A stretch of DNA of 7,643 nt from Planctomycetota bacterium. Lineage in GTDB: Bacteria; Planctomycetota; UBA11346. Below the pieces are notes generated by a model. That model did not search any database. It was not told where the DNA came from and saw only the letters and a list, made by a program, of their open reading frames with translations. The stretch is taken from positions 1-7,643 of the forward strand of contig JACDEN010000116.1 of NCBI GenBank assembly GCA_013816415.1, written 5' to 3'. Positions 1 to 6,828 of this stretch are shown one piece after another; the first letter of the stretch is position 1; the number at the start of each line of letters is the position of its first letter. The position numbers were made by a program, and so were the translations under genes.

Positions 1-1
1 G

Positions 2-379
2 GTGATGCCGACCGACCTGACCAAGCGCAAGGCGTTCGACAAGGGCATGCTGCAGCTCGCGCAGGAGGGCGCGGTGCAGGTGCTGCGCTCGTGGGATAAT
101 CCCATGGCGGATCCGTTCATCGCCGCCGTCGGTCGCCTGCAGTTCGAAGTGCTGCAGTATCGGCTGCGCGACGAATACGGCGTCGAGACCACGCTGCGCC
201 CGATGCCCTACCAGTGTTCGAGCTGGCTGGTCGGCGACCCCGGTACCTTCAAGCCGACGCACGGCTCGCTGCTGGCGAAGGACGCGCGCGGCCGCCCGGT
301 GGTGCTGCTACCGAGCGAATGGGACAAGAAGTACTGCCTGCAGCAGAACCCGAAGCACCAGTTCATCGACTTCGCGTGA
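2..379 (+). CDS. prfC: Peptide chain release factor 3 (RF3), C-terminal part; 5' end outside window
   Basis: RF3 is a cytoplasmic translational GTPase that removes RF1/RF2 from the ribosome after peptide release. Only about the last 125 residues are present, so the GTP-binding domain is not visible and the true start lies upstream of the window. The visible part carries the family's C-terminal signature: the stretch QEGAVQVLRS, then AVGRLQFEVLQYRL followed by EYGVE, matching the E. coli EEGAVQVF and VGVLQFDVV...RLKSEYNVE regions, and then the final small domain. It ends at a TGA sharing its last base with the ATG of ybeY, so the two are likely translationally coupled. The in-frame ATG at position 5 is internal to the protein and not a start. 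Assignment by remembered family motifs; the family is clear. Confidence 0.93.
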   Translation: MMPTDLTKRKAFDKGMLQLAQEGAVQVLRSWDNPMADPFIAAVGRLQFEVLQYRLRDEYGVETTLRPMPYQCSSWLVGDPGTFKPTHGSLLAKDARGRPVVLLPSEWDKKYCLQQNPKHQFIDFA

Positions 380-864
380 TGGCGGACGACCGCACCGTGA
401 CCAGGCGCTGTGAGATCGCGATCGTGAACCAGTCGGGCCGCAAGCCAGAACTGGAGCTGGCCTCGGTCCAGGCGGTGGTCGACGCGGCTCTGGCCGAGGA
501 CCGCATGGATCACTGCCAGCTCACCGTGATGCTGGTTGAGGATCAGGAATCGGCGCGGCTCCATCGCCAGCATTTCTCAGACGACGAGCCGACCGACGTC
601 ATGACCTTTCCGGATGGCGCCTTCGATCCGGAGACCGGCCGACGCCACATCGGCGATCTCGCGGTCGGCGTCGACGTGGCGAAACGCGTTGCCGCCGAGC
701 GCGGCCGTCGCGAGGCCGACGAGATCTGCCTCTATATCCTGCACGGGGTGCTGCACCTACTCGGTTATGACGACGAGGACGACGGCGATCTGCGCGAGAT
801 GTGGCAGGTCCAGCGCCGGCTGCTCGCGAAGGTGGGGATCGTTCTGGAAGCCGAGCCACAATGA
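379..864 (+). CDS. ybeY: Endoribonuclease YbeY (16S rRNA 3'-end maturation)
   Basis: YbeY is a metal-dependent single-strand RNase involved in 16S rRNA 3' processing and 70S ribosome quality control. The 161-aa product is of normal family length. It shows PTDVMTFP (residues 71-78), equivalent to the usual PTDVLSFP, then GDLAVGVDVA (92-101), and the metal site HGVLHLLGYDD (122-132). His122 and His126 match the first two zinc ligands. The usual third His of HGxLHLxGYDH is Asp132 here, a substitution I believe occurs in some YbeY lineages, so it need not mean loss of function. The ATG at 379 is chosen because it overlaps the prfC stop by one base (TGATG) and gives the expected length; the frame is open further upstream, but that would lie inside prfC. 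In E. coli ybeY sits in a different operon (with ybeZ), so this neighbourhood is a local arrangement. Confidence 0.93.
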   Translation: MADDRTVTRRCEIAIVNQSGRKPELELASVQAVVDAALAEDRMDHCQLTVMLVEDQESARLHRQHFSDDEPTDVMTFPDGAFDPETGRRHIGDLAVGVDVAKRVAAERGRREADEICLYILHGVLHLLGYDDEDDGDLREMWQVQRRLLAKVGIVLEAEPQ

Positions 865-874
865 GCGCTGACGC

Positions 875-1555
875 ATGAAGCGGCTCGGGTGCCTGCTCGG
901 TTCCGTTGGAGTGATGCTGGTCGCCGCCGCAGTGTTCCTTTTCGGCGCGGCGATCGCCGGCCTCGCGCGCTCGCCCGAAGCGCTGACCTTTCCGATCGCG
1001 CTGGAATCGCTCGAGCCGATCGTCGTCAGCGTGCCGCCGCGCAGCCACCGCCGGCTCGCCTGCCGGATGGAGATCGCGACGCCGATCGTCCACGAGGAGG
1101 CCACCGGCCAGACCGACCAGGCGCGGTTCCGGTTCCCGATCTCCTACGTCGTGCGGGCAGGCGACCGCACGGTCCTCGCGCAGGGCGATGCGCGTGTGGC
1201 GTGGGATGGGCACGGGACCTGGTCGCGGAACGCTCCCACTACCGCGGTATCGCAGGAGGCGACGCTCACCGCCGAAGAGACCTTGGCCACCTGCACGATG
1301 CCCAGCGACGGCGCGCTCTCGGTGACGCTGCTGCTCGGTCCCGACGACAGCTTCCATGCGCGCGTCATCCATGCCTGGCTGGTGGTGCACGATGCGCAGG
1401 CCGGTTCGGGATCGCTGGCGCTCGGAGGGGCGCTGCTGCTGGTGGTGGGGCCGCTGTTGACGGCGACCGGATTGGGCATCGTGCTCTACGGTCTCTTCAG
1501 CCGTAGGAAGCGGAAGGCACCCGTGCCAAAGGAGCCGCCAGCAGAGTCGACCTGA
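875..1555 (+). CDS. Hypothetical two-pass membrane protein
   Basis: I do not recognise this 226-aa protein. It has a short basic N-terminus (MKR) followed by a hydrophobic helix at about residues 5-30, a polar region of about 150 residues, and a second hydrophobic helix at about 182-208. A strongly basic tail (SRRKRK, then proline-rich) follows. By the positive-inside rule both termini should be cytoplasmic and the middle domain periplasmic or extracellular. That domain has alternating polar/hydrophobic stretches suggesting beta structure, and two cysteines (Cys63, Cys140) that could form a disulfide. It starts 10 bases after ybeY on the same strand, so it is probably the third gene of that operon; no strong Shine-Dalgarno is visible. 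It ends 23 bases from the convergent HTH gene. Layout resembles membrane-anchored sensing or assembly proteins, but no function can be assigned. Confidence 0.75.
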   Translation: MKRLGCLLGSVGVMLVAAAVFLFGAAIAGLARSPEALTFPIALESLEPIVVSVPPRSHRRLACRMEIATPIVHEEATGQTDQARFRFPISYVVRAGDRTVLAQGDARVAWDGHGTWSRNAPTTAVSQEATLTAEETLATCTMPSDGALSVTLLLGPDDSFHARVIHAWLVVHDAQAGSGSLALGGALLLVVGPLLTATGLGIVLYGLFSRRKRKAPVPKEPPAEST

Positions 1556-1578
1556 AGCCGCACGACGGAGGCGACGAG

Positions 1579-1920
1579 CTATTTCTCGTAATCGGATTTG
1601 GTATGGGCGACCCGCAACACTGTCTTCTTGGGCCGGATGCGTTCGACCAATTCCTGCACATACACCGGTGAATGCGCCAGTTGAAGCAGTTCGAACAGGT
1701 CGTCCTCCTCGGCTCTGCTCAGGTCGAGCACCTCGGCCCACTCCCTCGACGTCTTCCGATCCGTCGAACGGTCGATCTTCCGCAGTTTCAGGTCGCTCAG
1801 GCTCGATGGCTTCATGTGCACGAGAGTGCTGAATCGATTGTGGCTCATCCGCTTCCGCTGCAGGGCGGCATCGAGGAACTCGGACAGTTCCGTCGCCGGA
1901 CGTTTTCGGGGCCGAGCCAT
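1579..1920 (-). CDS. Small helix-turn-helix protein, possible controller of the R-M locus
   Basis: This 113-aa basic protein lies divergent from the res gene. Residues about 10-45 (LSEFLDAALQRKRMSHNRFSTLVHMKPSSLSDLK) look like an XRE/Cro-type helix-turn-helix: a first helix, a short basic turn, a helix starting SHNRFSTLV, and a recognition helix around PSSLSDLK. The remaining part is helical and mixed-charge (SRAEEDDLFELLQLA) and ends in a basic tail. Small XRE proteins next to restriction-modification genes often act as controller (C) proteins, and the 85-bp gap to res contains a perfect inverted repeat that could be its operator. The start chosen is the first ATG (MARPRKRP). Its only purine-rich upstream sequence directly abuts it, so translation may be leaderless or weakly initiated. 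HTH assignment is by eye; the controller role is inferred from position and could equally be a phage-type repressor remnant. Confidence 0.72.
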   Translation of the reverse strand: MARPRKRPATELSEFLDAALQRKRMSHNRFSTLVHMKPSSLSDLKLRKIDRSTDRKTSREWAEVLDLSRAEEDDLFELLQLAHSPVYVQELVERIRPKKTVLRVAHTKSDYEK

Positions 1921-1965
1921 TCCGCCAATCTAGCGGGATTCCGGTGAGGAAGTGGATTGCGATTG

Positions 1966-1988
1966 GATATTCGCTATTACCGAATATC
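1966..1988. promoter_or_regulatory. Perfect 8-bp inverted repeat, candidate operator
   Basis: GATATTCG (1966-1973) and CGAATATC (1981-1988) are exact reverse complements separated by a 7-base spacer. The element lies in the only intergenic region between the divergent HTH gene and res, 18 bases before the ATG at 2006, and is AT-rich against GC-rich surroundings. The centre-to-centre distance of 15 bp puts the half-sites on nearly opposite helix faces, so binding by a flexible dimer, or a stem-loop in the res leader, are both possible. No convincing -35/-10 pair was found, though promoters for both genes must lie nearby. Confidence 0.5.
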
Positions 1989-2005
1989 AATGGTCGCACG
2001 AGTCC

Positions 2006-3245
2006 ATGGCTCTCCATCCCGCATTTCCGTCGTCGCCCTACGTGCCGTTGGTCCCCGAACACCGATGGTTCCCCGCAGCGGAACAGTTGCGTGCCTCTGC
2101 GGATAAATTGCTGCCGCCGCTGGTGCCTGGACTACGCAAGGAGGTCGAAGCCTGGCGAGCGAAGGGTTATCCAGGAGCGAGTCCCACCTCGGCGACGTTG
2201 CTCCGGTGGTGGTTCGATACCGAGCATTTGGTGCCGGCTGCGGACGGCGCCTTGTCTCCGTTCCGCTATTACTTCAGCCAGCGCGAAGCCGTCGAAACCG
2301 TCATCTGGCTGAATGATGTCCTGCAAGCGAAGGACAAGTTCGATCTGCTGCGCTTCGACGCCTCAGGAAAATTGTCGCATGGGATGTTCAGCGAATCGTG
2401 GCCGCGCTACGTGCTCAAGCTCGCGACGGGAGCTGGGAAGACCAAGGTGTTGTCGCTCCTGATCGCCTGGAGCTATTTCCACAAGCTCTACGAGCCGGGA
2501 TCCACGCTCGCCCGCAACATCCTGTTGATTGCCCCGAACATCATCGTCCTCGACCGTCTGCGGTCGGATTTCGATGGCTTGAAGATATTCTTCAACGATC
2601 CGATCCTGCCCAACAACGGCCACGGCGGTCGCAATTGGAGCGACGACTTCCAGATCACGCTCCATATCCAGGACGCCGTCCGCATCCAACGACCGTTCGG
2701 CAACATCTTTCTCACCAACATCCACCGCGTCTACCGGCTCGGCGCTGATCGAGGACTGGATCAAGCTGCGCGAGACGCGTCCTTTCCGCACGGAACAGCG
2801 CTCGTTCCTTATTCCGAAGCGATCGCTCTTCACCAAGATTGTCGGCGAAGCGCGCAACGATGGCTTCGAACTCGAATTCGCCGCCTTCCTCGACCAGACC
2901 GCAGGCGTTGCGTCGTTCGCCAAGAACTACACGGCCGTCGGTTTCAAGCTCGACTACGTGACCGCTGGTGGCGACCTGTCCCACTACGTTCCAGATTTCC
3001 TGGTGAAGGCGGACGATGGCACGGTGTGGATCATCGAGACCAAGGGTCGGGCTGAACTCGATCTGCCGCAGAAGATGCAGCGGCTCGCGCTGTGGTGCGC
3101 GGACGCATCCGCGGCCAGCGCGACGATCGGTGGACCTCGCTATGGGTTCATATTCGTCGACCAAGCGTCCTTTGCGAAGCATCGCCCTGGATCCCTGGCC
3201 GCTCTCGTGGCAGGCTTCACCGAATATCGAACGAGGGCGGCCTGA
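2006..3245 (+). pseudogene. Type III-like restriction helicase/endonuclease (Res), internally deleted and frameshifted
   Basis: Intact members of this family are roughly 900-1000 residues: an N-terminal SF2 helicase that translocates on DNA and a C-terminal PD-(D/E)XK nuclease. Here the first ~245 residues read in one frame: family start MALHPAFPSSPY, the stretch RYYFSQREAVETVIWL, Walker A TGAGKT (residues 141-146, from 2426), LLIAPNIIVLDRLR, and GNIFLTNIHRVY ending near 2735. From about 2742 the homology continues in the next frame with IEDWIKLRETRPF, then the nuclease core: PDFLV (Pro-Asp at 2991-2996) and IETKG (Glu at 3036, Lys at 3042), ending at the TGA at 3243-3245. Everything between is absent: the DEAD/DEAH box, SAT motif, helicase motifs IV-VI and the linker, some 500-600 residues by memory of full-length relatives. 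The first frame continues as unrelated sequence to 3055. GTG at 1952 is an alternative start, but its purine-rich site is too close. Restriction activity should be lost. Confidence 0.85.
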
Positions 3246-3248
3246 CGC

Positions 3249-5627
3249 ATGGCTCGCACCTCCGACACCTATGATCTGAGCGATGCCGAGAAGCGCGACC
3301 TGATTAATCTTATCCAACTGGGGAAGCCGCTTCCGGAGAAATACCGATTCGTTCTCTTTGCCGACAAGAGCGAGGTCGAGTTGGTGTGGAATGGGAAAAC
3401 GAGAGATGTTTGCACCGCGGTACTGCCGTTCCAAACATTGGAGCACGTCGATGAGCCAAGAAAAGAGAGTAAGACGCAAGAGGAGATCGGATTCGACGTC
3501 GCGGGTAGACAGATGAAGGGTTGGACCAACAAGTTAATATGGGGCGATAACAAGTTAATCCTGTCTTCATTGAAGTCCGGACCGCTTCGACGGCAGATCG
3601 AGGATGCCGGTGGTCTTAAGCTTATTTACATTGATCCTCCGTTCGATGTCGGCGCTGATTTCTCAATTGATATAGAAATTGGGACCGAAACCTTTCATAA
3701 AGAACCAAACCTTCTTGAACAAGTCGCCTACCGTGACACTTGGGGACGCGGAGCGGATTCATTTATCGCGATGATTTACGAGCGACTCATCCTCATGAGA
3801 GATTTAATGTCGGATGACGGCGGGATCTACGTTCATTGCGATTGGAGAGTGAATTCATACATACGGTTAGCTCTTGAAGAAGTATTTGGACGGGACAATT
3901 TCCGGACAGATATTACTTGGGTGAGATCAACTAATCCAAAAGGGTCGCAGCACAAATCGAATCGTTACGACGTATTTACGGATACTATTCTCTTTTGTGG
4001 GAAGTCGGATGCTTGCCCGCTCGATTTGGACTCGATCCGGGTGCCTCTTTCGCGTGAGGAATTAGTCGCGAAATATTATCGCAAAGACGAGAAAGGTCAA
4101 TTCTACGATGGCCCGATCGTCAGTTCTATGTCGATGGGTGCGAGGCCGACCCTTGTCTATGAGTACAAGGGATACACCCCGCCAGCCTCCGGTTGGAGGG
4201 TAACCAAAGAGAATCTAGAGGTGATAGATCGAAATGGAGACTTGGGTTGGACTACGAATGGAAAACCATTTCGAAAATTGCGAATTGAGGACGAAAATGG
4301 TCAGCCAATCGGAAGTTTCTGGAATGATATTTCATTGATCAATTCGCAGGCTGGGGAGCGTTTGGCCTATCCCACACAGAAACCCGAAGAACTTTTTAAG
4401 AGGATTATCCAAGCCAGTAGTGCGGAGGGGGATTTGGTGGCTGATTTCTTCTGCGGCAGCGGCACGACTGCTGCAGTTGCCGAAAAGTTAAACCGCAAAT
4501 GGATAGCCACCGACATTGGAAAATTCGGCATTCATACCACGCGGAAACGACTTATACAGGTTCAGCGCGGCTTGAAGGCTGAGGGGAGATCCTTTCGCGC
4601 TTTCGAGGTGCTAAATCTCGGACGCTACGAACGAAAGGCATATCTCCATGTCGGTGGGCGTCTCACTGGTGCCGCAATGGAAAAGGCTCTTGCCAAAAAG
4701 GAACGTGATTTCCGGGAATTGATCTTGCGCGCATATAAGGCCCAGCCCTTAGATAATGCAGGGTTTTTTCATGGGAAAAATGCAAATCGCCTTGTTGTCG
4801 TAGGCCCAATTAATCTTCCAGTCGGTCGGCTTTTTGTGGAAGAAGCTATTGTCGAGTGTCGTAAGCTGCGAGCCACCCGTGCCGATATTCTCGCTTTCGA
4901 ATTTGAGATGGGATTATTCCCGGCCGTTCTTGATGAGGCGAAATCAAAAGGCATAGACCTGGCTCCAAGGTACATCCCAAAGGATGTGTTCGACAAGCGC
5001 GCGGTAGAAAGAGGAGAGGTGGTCTTTCATGACATCAGCTACATTGAGGCGACGCCTCGTCATGATCCGAAAAAATTTAATCGACTGCGTATCGAGCTTA
5101 AAGATTTTTCCGTATCATATTCTCAGGGCGACCTTGAAAGGACGACAGAAGAACTCAAGGAAGGCAAGAGCGTAGTCGTCTGTCGTGGTGGAAAGCTGCT
5201 CAAGATCAGCAAGGACAAGAAGGGCGTGATTACGCAGGGGATTCTCACTAAAAAGTGGACTGATTGGGTCGACTACTGGTCGGTTGATTTCGATTATTCG
5301 AGCAAAAAGGAGATCGTGCGGCGCTATCGTGACAAAGATAAAGAAGCGGCTCTGGTTCTACCGTCGGCGAAGAGTGGTTCCGCATCCAAGGTCAAGGAAG
5401 GTGACCAGACCTACATCGACGACAGTATGGAGTTCGTCGAGGAATGGACCGGCGCATACATCTTCGAGAACGAATGGCAGAGCTTTCGTACCCGCAAGGA
5501 GCGAGAGTTGGACCTGACATCAGTCTGGCACGAGTACGCCAAGTCGGGCCGCTACACCATCGCAGTCAAGGTCATCGACATCTTCGGCAATGACACGATG
5601 ACTCTCATTCCCGCACAGATCCCATGA
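3249..5627 (+). CDS. Type III-like site-specific DNA adenine methyltransferase (Mod)
   Basis: This 792-aa protein transfers methyl groups from S-adenosylmethionine to DNA, and in an intact system would give Res its specificity. Visible order: catalytic motif IV DPPF at 129-132, a variable region at about 220-360 likely to include target recognition, YPTQKP at 374-379, and the AdoMet motif I DFFCGSGTT at 399-407, followed by TDIGKFGIHTTRKRL. Motif IV before motif I marks the beta class, which includes Type III Mod proteins; DPPF is typical of N6-adenine enzymes. A long C-terminal part follows. Its last ~75 residues (FENEWQSFRTRKER, then HEYAKSGRYTIAVKVID, then FGND) look like a PKD/Ig-type beta-sandwich. 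The gene starts 3 bases after the res stop with GAGGG at 3233-3237 as likely Shine-Dalgarno. All motifs are intact, so it may act as an orphan methylase. About 3300-5250 is far more AT-rich (hand counts of 35-45% GC in sampled lines) than its 3' end and neighbours (53-67%). Confidence 0.92.
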   Translation: MARTSDTYDLSDAEKRDLINLIQLGKPLPEKYRFVLFADKSEVELVWNGKTRDVCTAVLPFQTLEHVDEPRKESKTQEEIGFDVAGRQMKGWTNKLIWGDNKLILSSLKSGPLRRQIEDAGGLKLIYIDPPFDVGADFSIDIEIGTETFHKEPNLLEQVAYRDTWGRGADSFIAMIYERLILMRDLMSDDGGIYVHCDWRVNSYIRLALEEVFGRDNFRTDITWVRSTNPKGSQHKSNRYDVFTDTILFCGKSDACPLDLDSIRVPLSREELVAKYYRKDEKGQFYDGPIVSSMSMGARPTLVYEYKGYTPPASGWRVTKENLEVIDRNGDLGWTTNGKPFRKLRIEDENGQPIGSFWNDISLINSQAGERLAYPTQKPEELFKRIIQASSAEGDLVADFFCGSGTTAAVAEKLNRKWIATDIGKFGIHTTRKRLIQVQRGLKAEGRSFRAFEVLNLGRYERKAYLHVGGRLTGAAMEKALAKKERDFRELILRAYKAQPLDNAGFFHGKNANRLVVVGPINLPVGRLFVEEAIVECRKLRATRADILAFEFEMGLFPAVLDEAKSKGIDLAPRYIPKDVFDKRAVERGEVVFHDISYIEATPRHDPKKFNRLRIELKDFSVSYSQGDLERTTEELKEGKSVVVCRGGKLLKISKDKKGVITQGILTKKWTDWVDYWSVDFDYSSKKEIVRRYRDKDKEAALVLPSAKSGSASKVKEGDQTYIDDSMEFVEEWTGAYIFENEWQSFRTRKERELDLTSVWHEYAKSGRYTIAVKVIDIFGNDTMTLIPAQIP

Positions 5628-5681
5628 GACGTTCGATCTGATGTGATCGATCAGGCCAGAGATTCTGTTCTCGCCTTTTCC

Positions 5682-6130
5682 TCACAGCTGTTCAATCGTC
5701 CAATCCATGCCACTCGCCTTCGCGTTTTCCGCGCTGGTGACCACTGCCACGCTGCCGCCTTCGGGTGGCAGCCATTGCGTCGCCGCGCGCCGCACATCCA
5801 TCGCAGTAACGGCAAGGATGCGCCGCCGCACCTGGTTCAGCAGCGCGGGACCAGTGCCCTTGAGGTCGCCGGTGAAGTGCGCGCGCGCTTCTCCGGTCGG
5901 GCTGCCGGGTGTGTCGAGGTCGGCGATCACGCCGAGCACCGCCTCCTTGAGTAGGCGCGGATCGTCGGGACAGGCGGCGAGCCAATCGAGCGATTGGCGC
6001 ATGTCCTGGTAGGTGGCGGCGAGGCGCGGATCGCGGTAGCTGCCGAAGACGAACGCCGTCACCGACGACTGCTGGCCGGCGAACGCGCCGTAGGCGCTGC
6101 CCTGTTCGCGAATCTTCGGGTATCCGCGAC
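5682..6130 (-). pseudogene. M16 metallopeptidase (PreP/insulinase-like), C-terminal fragment
   Basis: About 148 codons on the - strand match the C-terminal domain of PreP-like M16 peptidases, which degrade peptides inside a clam-shell chamber. Recognisable pieces, reading from 6125 down: KIREQGSAYGAFAG, FGSYRDPRLAAT, LKEAVLGVIADLDTPGSP and QVRRRILAVTAMDVRRAA, ending in EQL and TGA. The whole catalytic N-terminal half (HxxEH site and beyond) is missing, and no start fits. Upstream of about 6130 the frame runs on through the low-complexity flank to 6335 but is not peptidase-like there. The last 24 codons are a diverged version of the gene end at 7569-7643 (about 62 of 75 bases identical by hand). 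It is therefore a decayed paralogue or displaced allele end rather than a working gene. The frame itself is intact, so the loss may be recent or selection weak. Confidence 0.82.
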
Positions 6131-6131
6131 C

Positions 6132-6256
6132 TGTGGACAAGCAGCGAGGAAGCTGAGAAGGGCCTCTGAGCTTCGAGCTTCTTCCGCTTCTCTGCTTCTT
6201 CAGCTTCGAGCTTCTCCTGCTGTCCCTGTCTTCGTAGATGATCACAGCTGCTCGAC
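6132..6256 (-). repeat. Copy 1 of a ~120-bp imperfect direct repeat: M16 gene end plus 3' flank
   Basis: Read on the - strand, this begins with GTCGAGCAGCTGTGA (6256-6242), which encodes the VEQL-stop end of an M16 gene, and continues through GAAGACAGG and a GA-rich low-complexity flank to GTCCACA at 6138-6132. The same order occurs at 7583-7465. The first ~70 bases are roughly 80% identical by eye; the middle is patchy; the end (TCCACA) matches again. Only about five codons of peptidase sequence precede the stop here, so this is a junction scar and not a gene. Its far end abuts the M16 fragment. Confidence 0.72.
6169..6215. repeat. 14-bp exact direct repeat inside a GA/CT-rich stretch
   Basis: AGCTTCGAGCTTCT occurs at 6169-6182 and again at 6202-6215. 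Nearby, GAAGCTGAGAAG (6149-6160) pairs almost perfectly with CTTCTTCAGCTTC (6196-6208) as inverted arms, so the region could fold into a hairpin with a ~35-base loop. The GAAGCT/AGCTTC theme is also visible, more diverged, in the second flank near 7488-7545. It is too irregular for CRISPR and has no T-run for a classical terminator. Confidence 0.6.
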
Positions 6257-6333
6257 GCGCGAGATGCTCGGTGGCGCCCTCTCCCCCCACGCATGGACCT
6301 TGACTCGGTCGCGAGTGCCGCGACGACCTCACC

Positions 6334-6828
6334 ATGCGTGAGCCCCGCGGAACGGTGATCCTGTGCGATCAGCTCTATCCTTCGGTCGGGGGGAAATGGG
6401 TGATCGCCGGAACCTATACCCACTGCATGGTCCAAACCGGGCATCGGCAGGTCGATCTGCCGGGCTTGCAGGTGTACCTCCGCTTCCAGGTGGAGCGGGA
6501 AGGGGAATACGGCTGCGAACTGCTGTTGGTGAACCGCGCCCTTCCCTCCCACGCCCCTGCCATCCTGAGACAGGACATCCGGGTGCACATCACCGACCCG
6601 CTGAGTCCCTGTGAGATGGGTTGCGTCCTGCCGCCATTTCGGGTACAGTGTCCAGACCTACCATCCCAGGAGCCAGGCGCCCGCATCGGGGTCCCGTTGT
6701 TGCTCTGGTTCAAGGTCGCTGCCGAAGATGTCGCCACGTGCCCGCTCAATATCATCTTTCAACCCCAGCGAGGACAAGGCCATGCAGGTGATCCTGCCGA
6801 GCGACCAGAGCCTGGCACGGGACCATGA
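6334..6828 (+). CDS. DUF6941-like protein of unknown function
   Basis: The 164-aa product opens with GTVILCDQLYPSVGGKWVIAG and continues with HRQVDLPGLQVYLRFQV. This resembles DUF6941-type proteins as I remember them (a 'CD...GK..iiGvf' start followed by a beta-rich domain with paired strands), but I cannot confirm it without a profile search. Strands are suggested at CELLLVNRAL, DIRVHIT, GVPLLLWFKV and NIIFQP. There is no signal peptide or membrane helix, so it is probably cytosolic. The start at ATG 6334 has no good Shine-Dalgarno; the frame has no nearby better candidate. It is the first gene of a tight three-gene cassette and its last 47 bases overlap the next gene. The final ~22 residues (QGHAGDPAERPEPGTGP) are disordered-looking and coincide with that overlap, so they may be non-conserved. 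Confidence 0.65.
   Translation: MREPRGTVILCDQLYPSVGGKWVIAGTYTHCMVQTGHRQVDLPGLQVYLRFQVEREGEYGCELLLVNRALPSHAPAILRQDIRVHITDPLSPCEMGCVLPPFRVQCPDLPSQEPGARIGVPLLLWFKVAAEDVATCPLNIIFQPQRGQGHAGDPAERPEPGTGP
6771..6774 (+). promoter_or_regulatory. Shine-Dalgarno-like AGGA for the overlapping 69-aa gene
   Basis: AGGA lies 7 bases before the ATG at 6782, inside the end of the preceding gene. It supports reading the overlapping frame as a real gene starting there and not at upstream in-frame codons. Confidence 0.5.

Noticed and set aside
599..2062. A 487-codon open frame on the - strand opposite ybeY, the membrane gene and the HTH gene
   Set aside because: It is antisense to well-supported genes, very rich in Arg/Gly/Pro with no recognisable domain, as expected from a shadow frame in GC-rich DNA.
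2723..2760. Programmed ribosomal frameshift joining the two res frames
   Set aside because: No slippery heptamer is apparent at the junction, and hundreds of residues of helicase are missing, so a deletion explains it better than recoding or a single-base sequencing error.
2712..3479. A 255-codon open frame on the - strand opposite res and the start of mod
   Set aside because: It covers the antisense of the clear nuclease motif and the mod start; its composition is shadow-like and it has no motif.
5644..5653. TGATCGATCA palindrome just after mod as an element boundary
   Set aside because: Ten-base palindromes of this kind are common by chance, and there is no second copy or target duplication at 1556-1578 to pair with it.
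6132..6256. CRISPR-like array from the 14-bp repeat with a 33-base period
   Set aside because: There are only two units, the spacer between them is itself GA/CT-rich like the repeat, and no cas gene is nearby.
6291..6299. Shared GCATGGACC at 6291 and 7439 as part of the repeats
   Set aside because: Only nine bases match, and they lie on the + strand outside the aligned repeat order.
5692..6588. A 298-codon - strand frame spanning the M16 fragment and the cassette start
   Set aside because: It is in a different frame from the recognisable peptidase sequence and is Arg-rich shadow coding.
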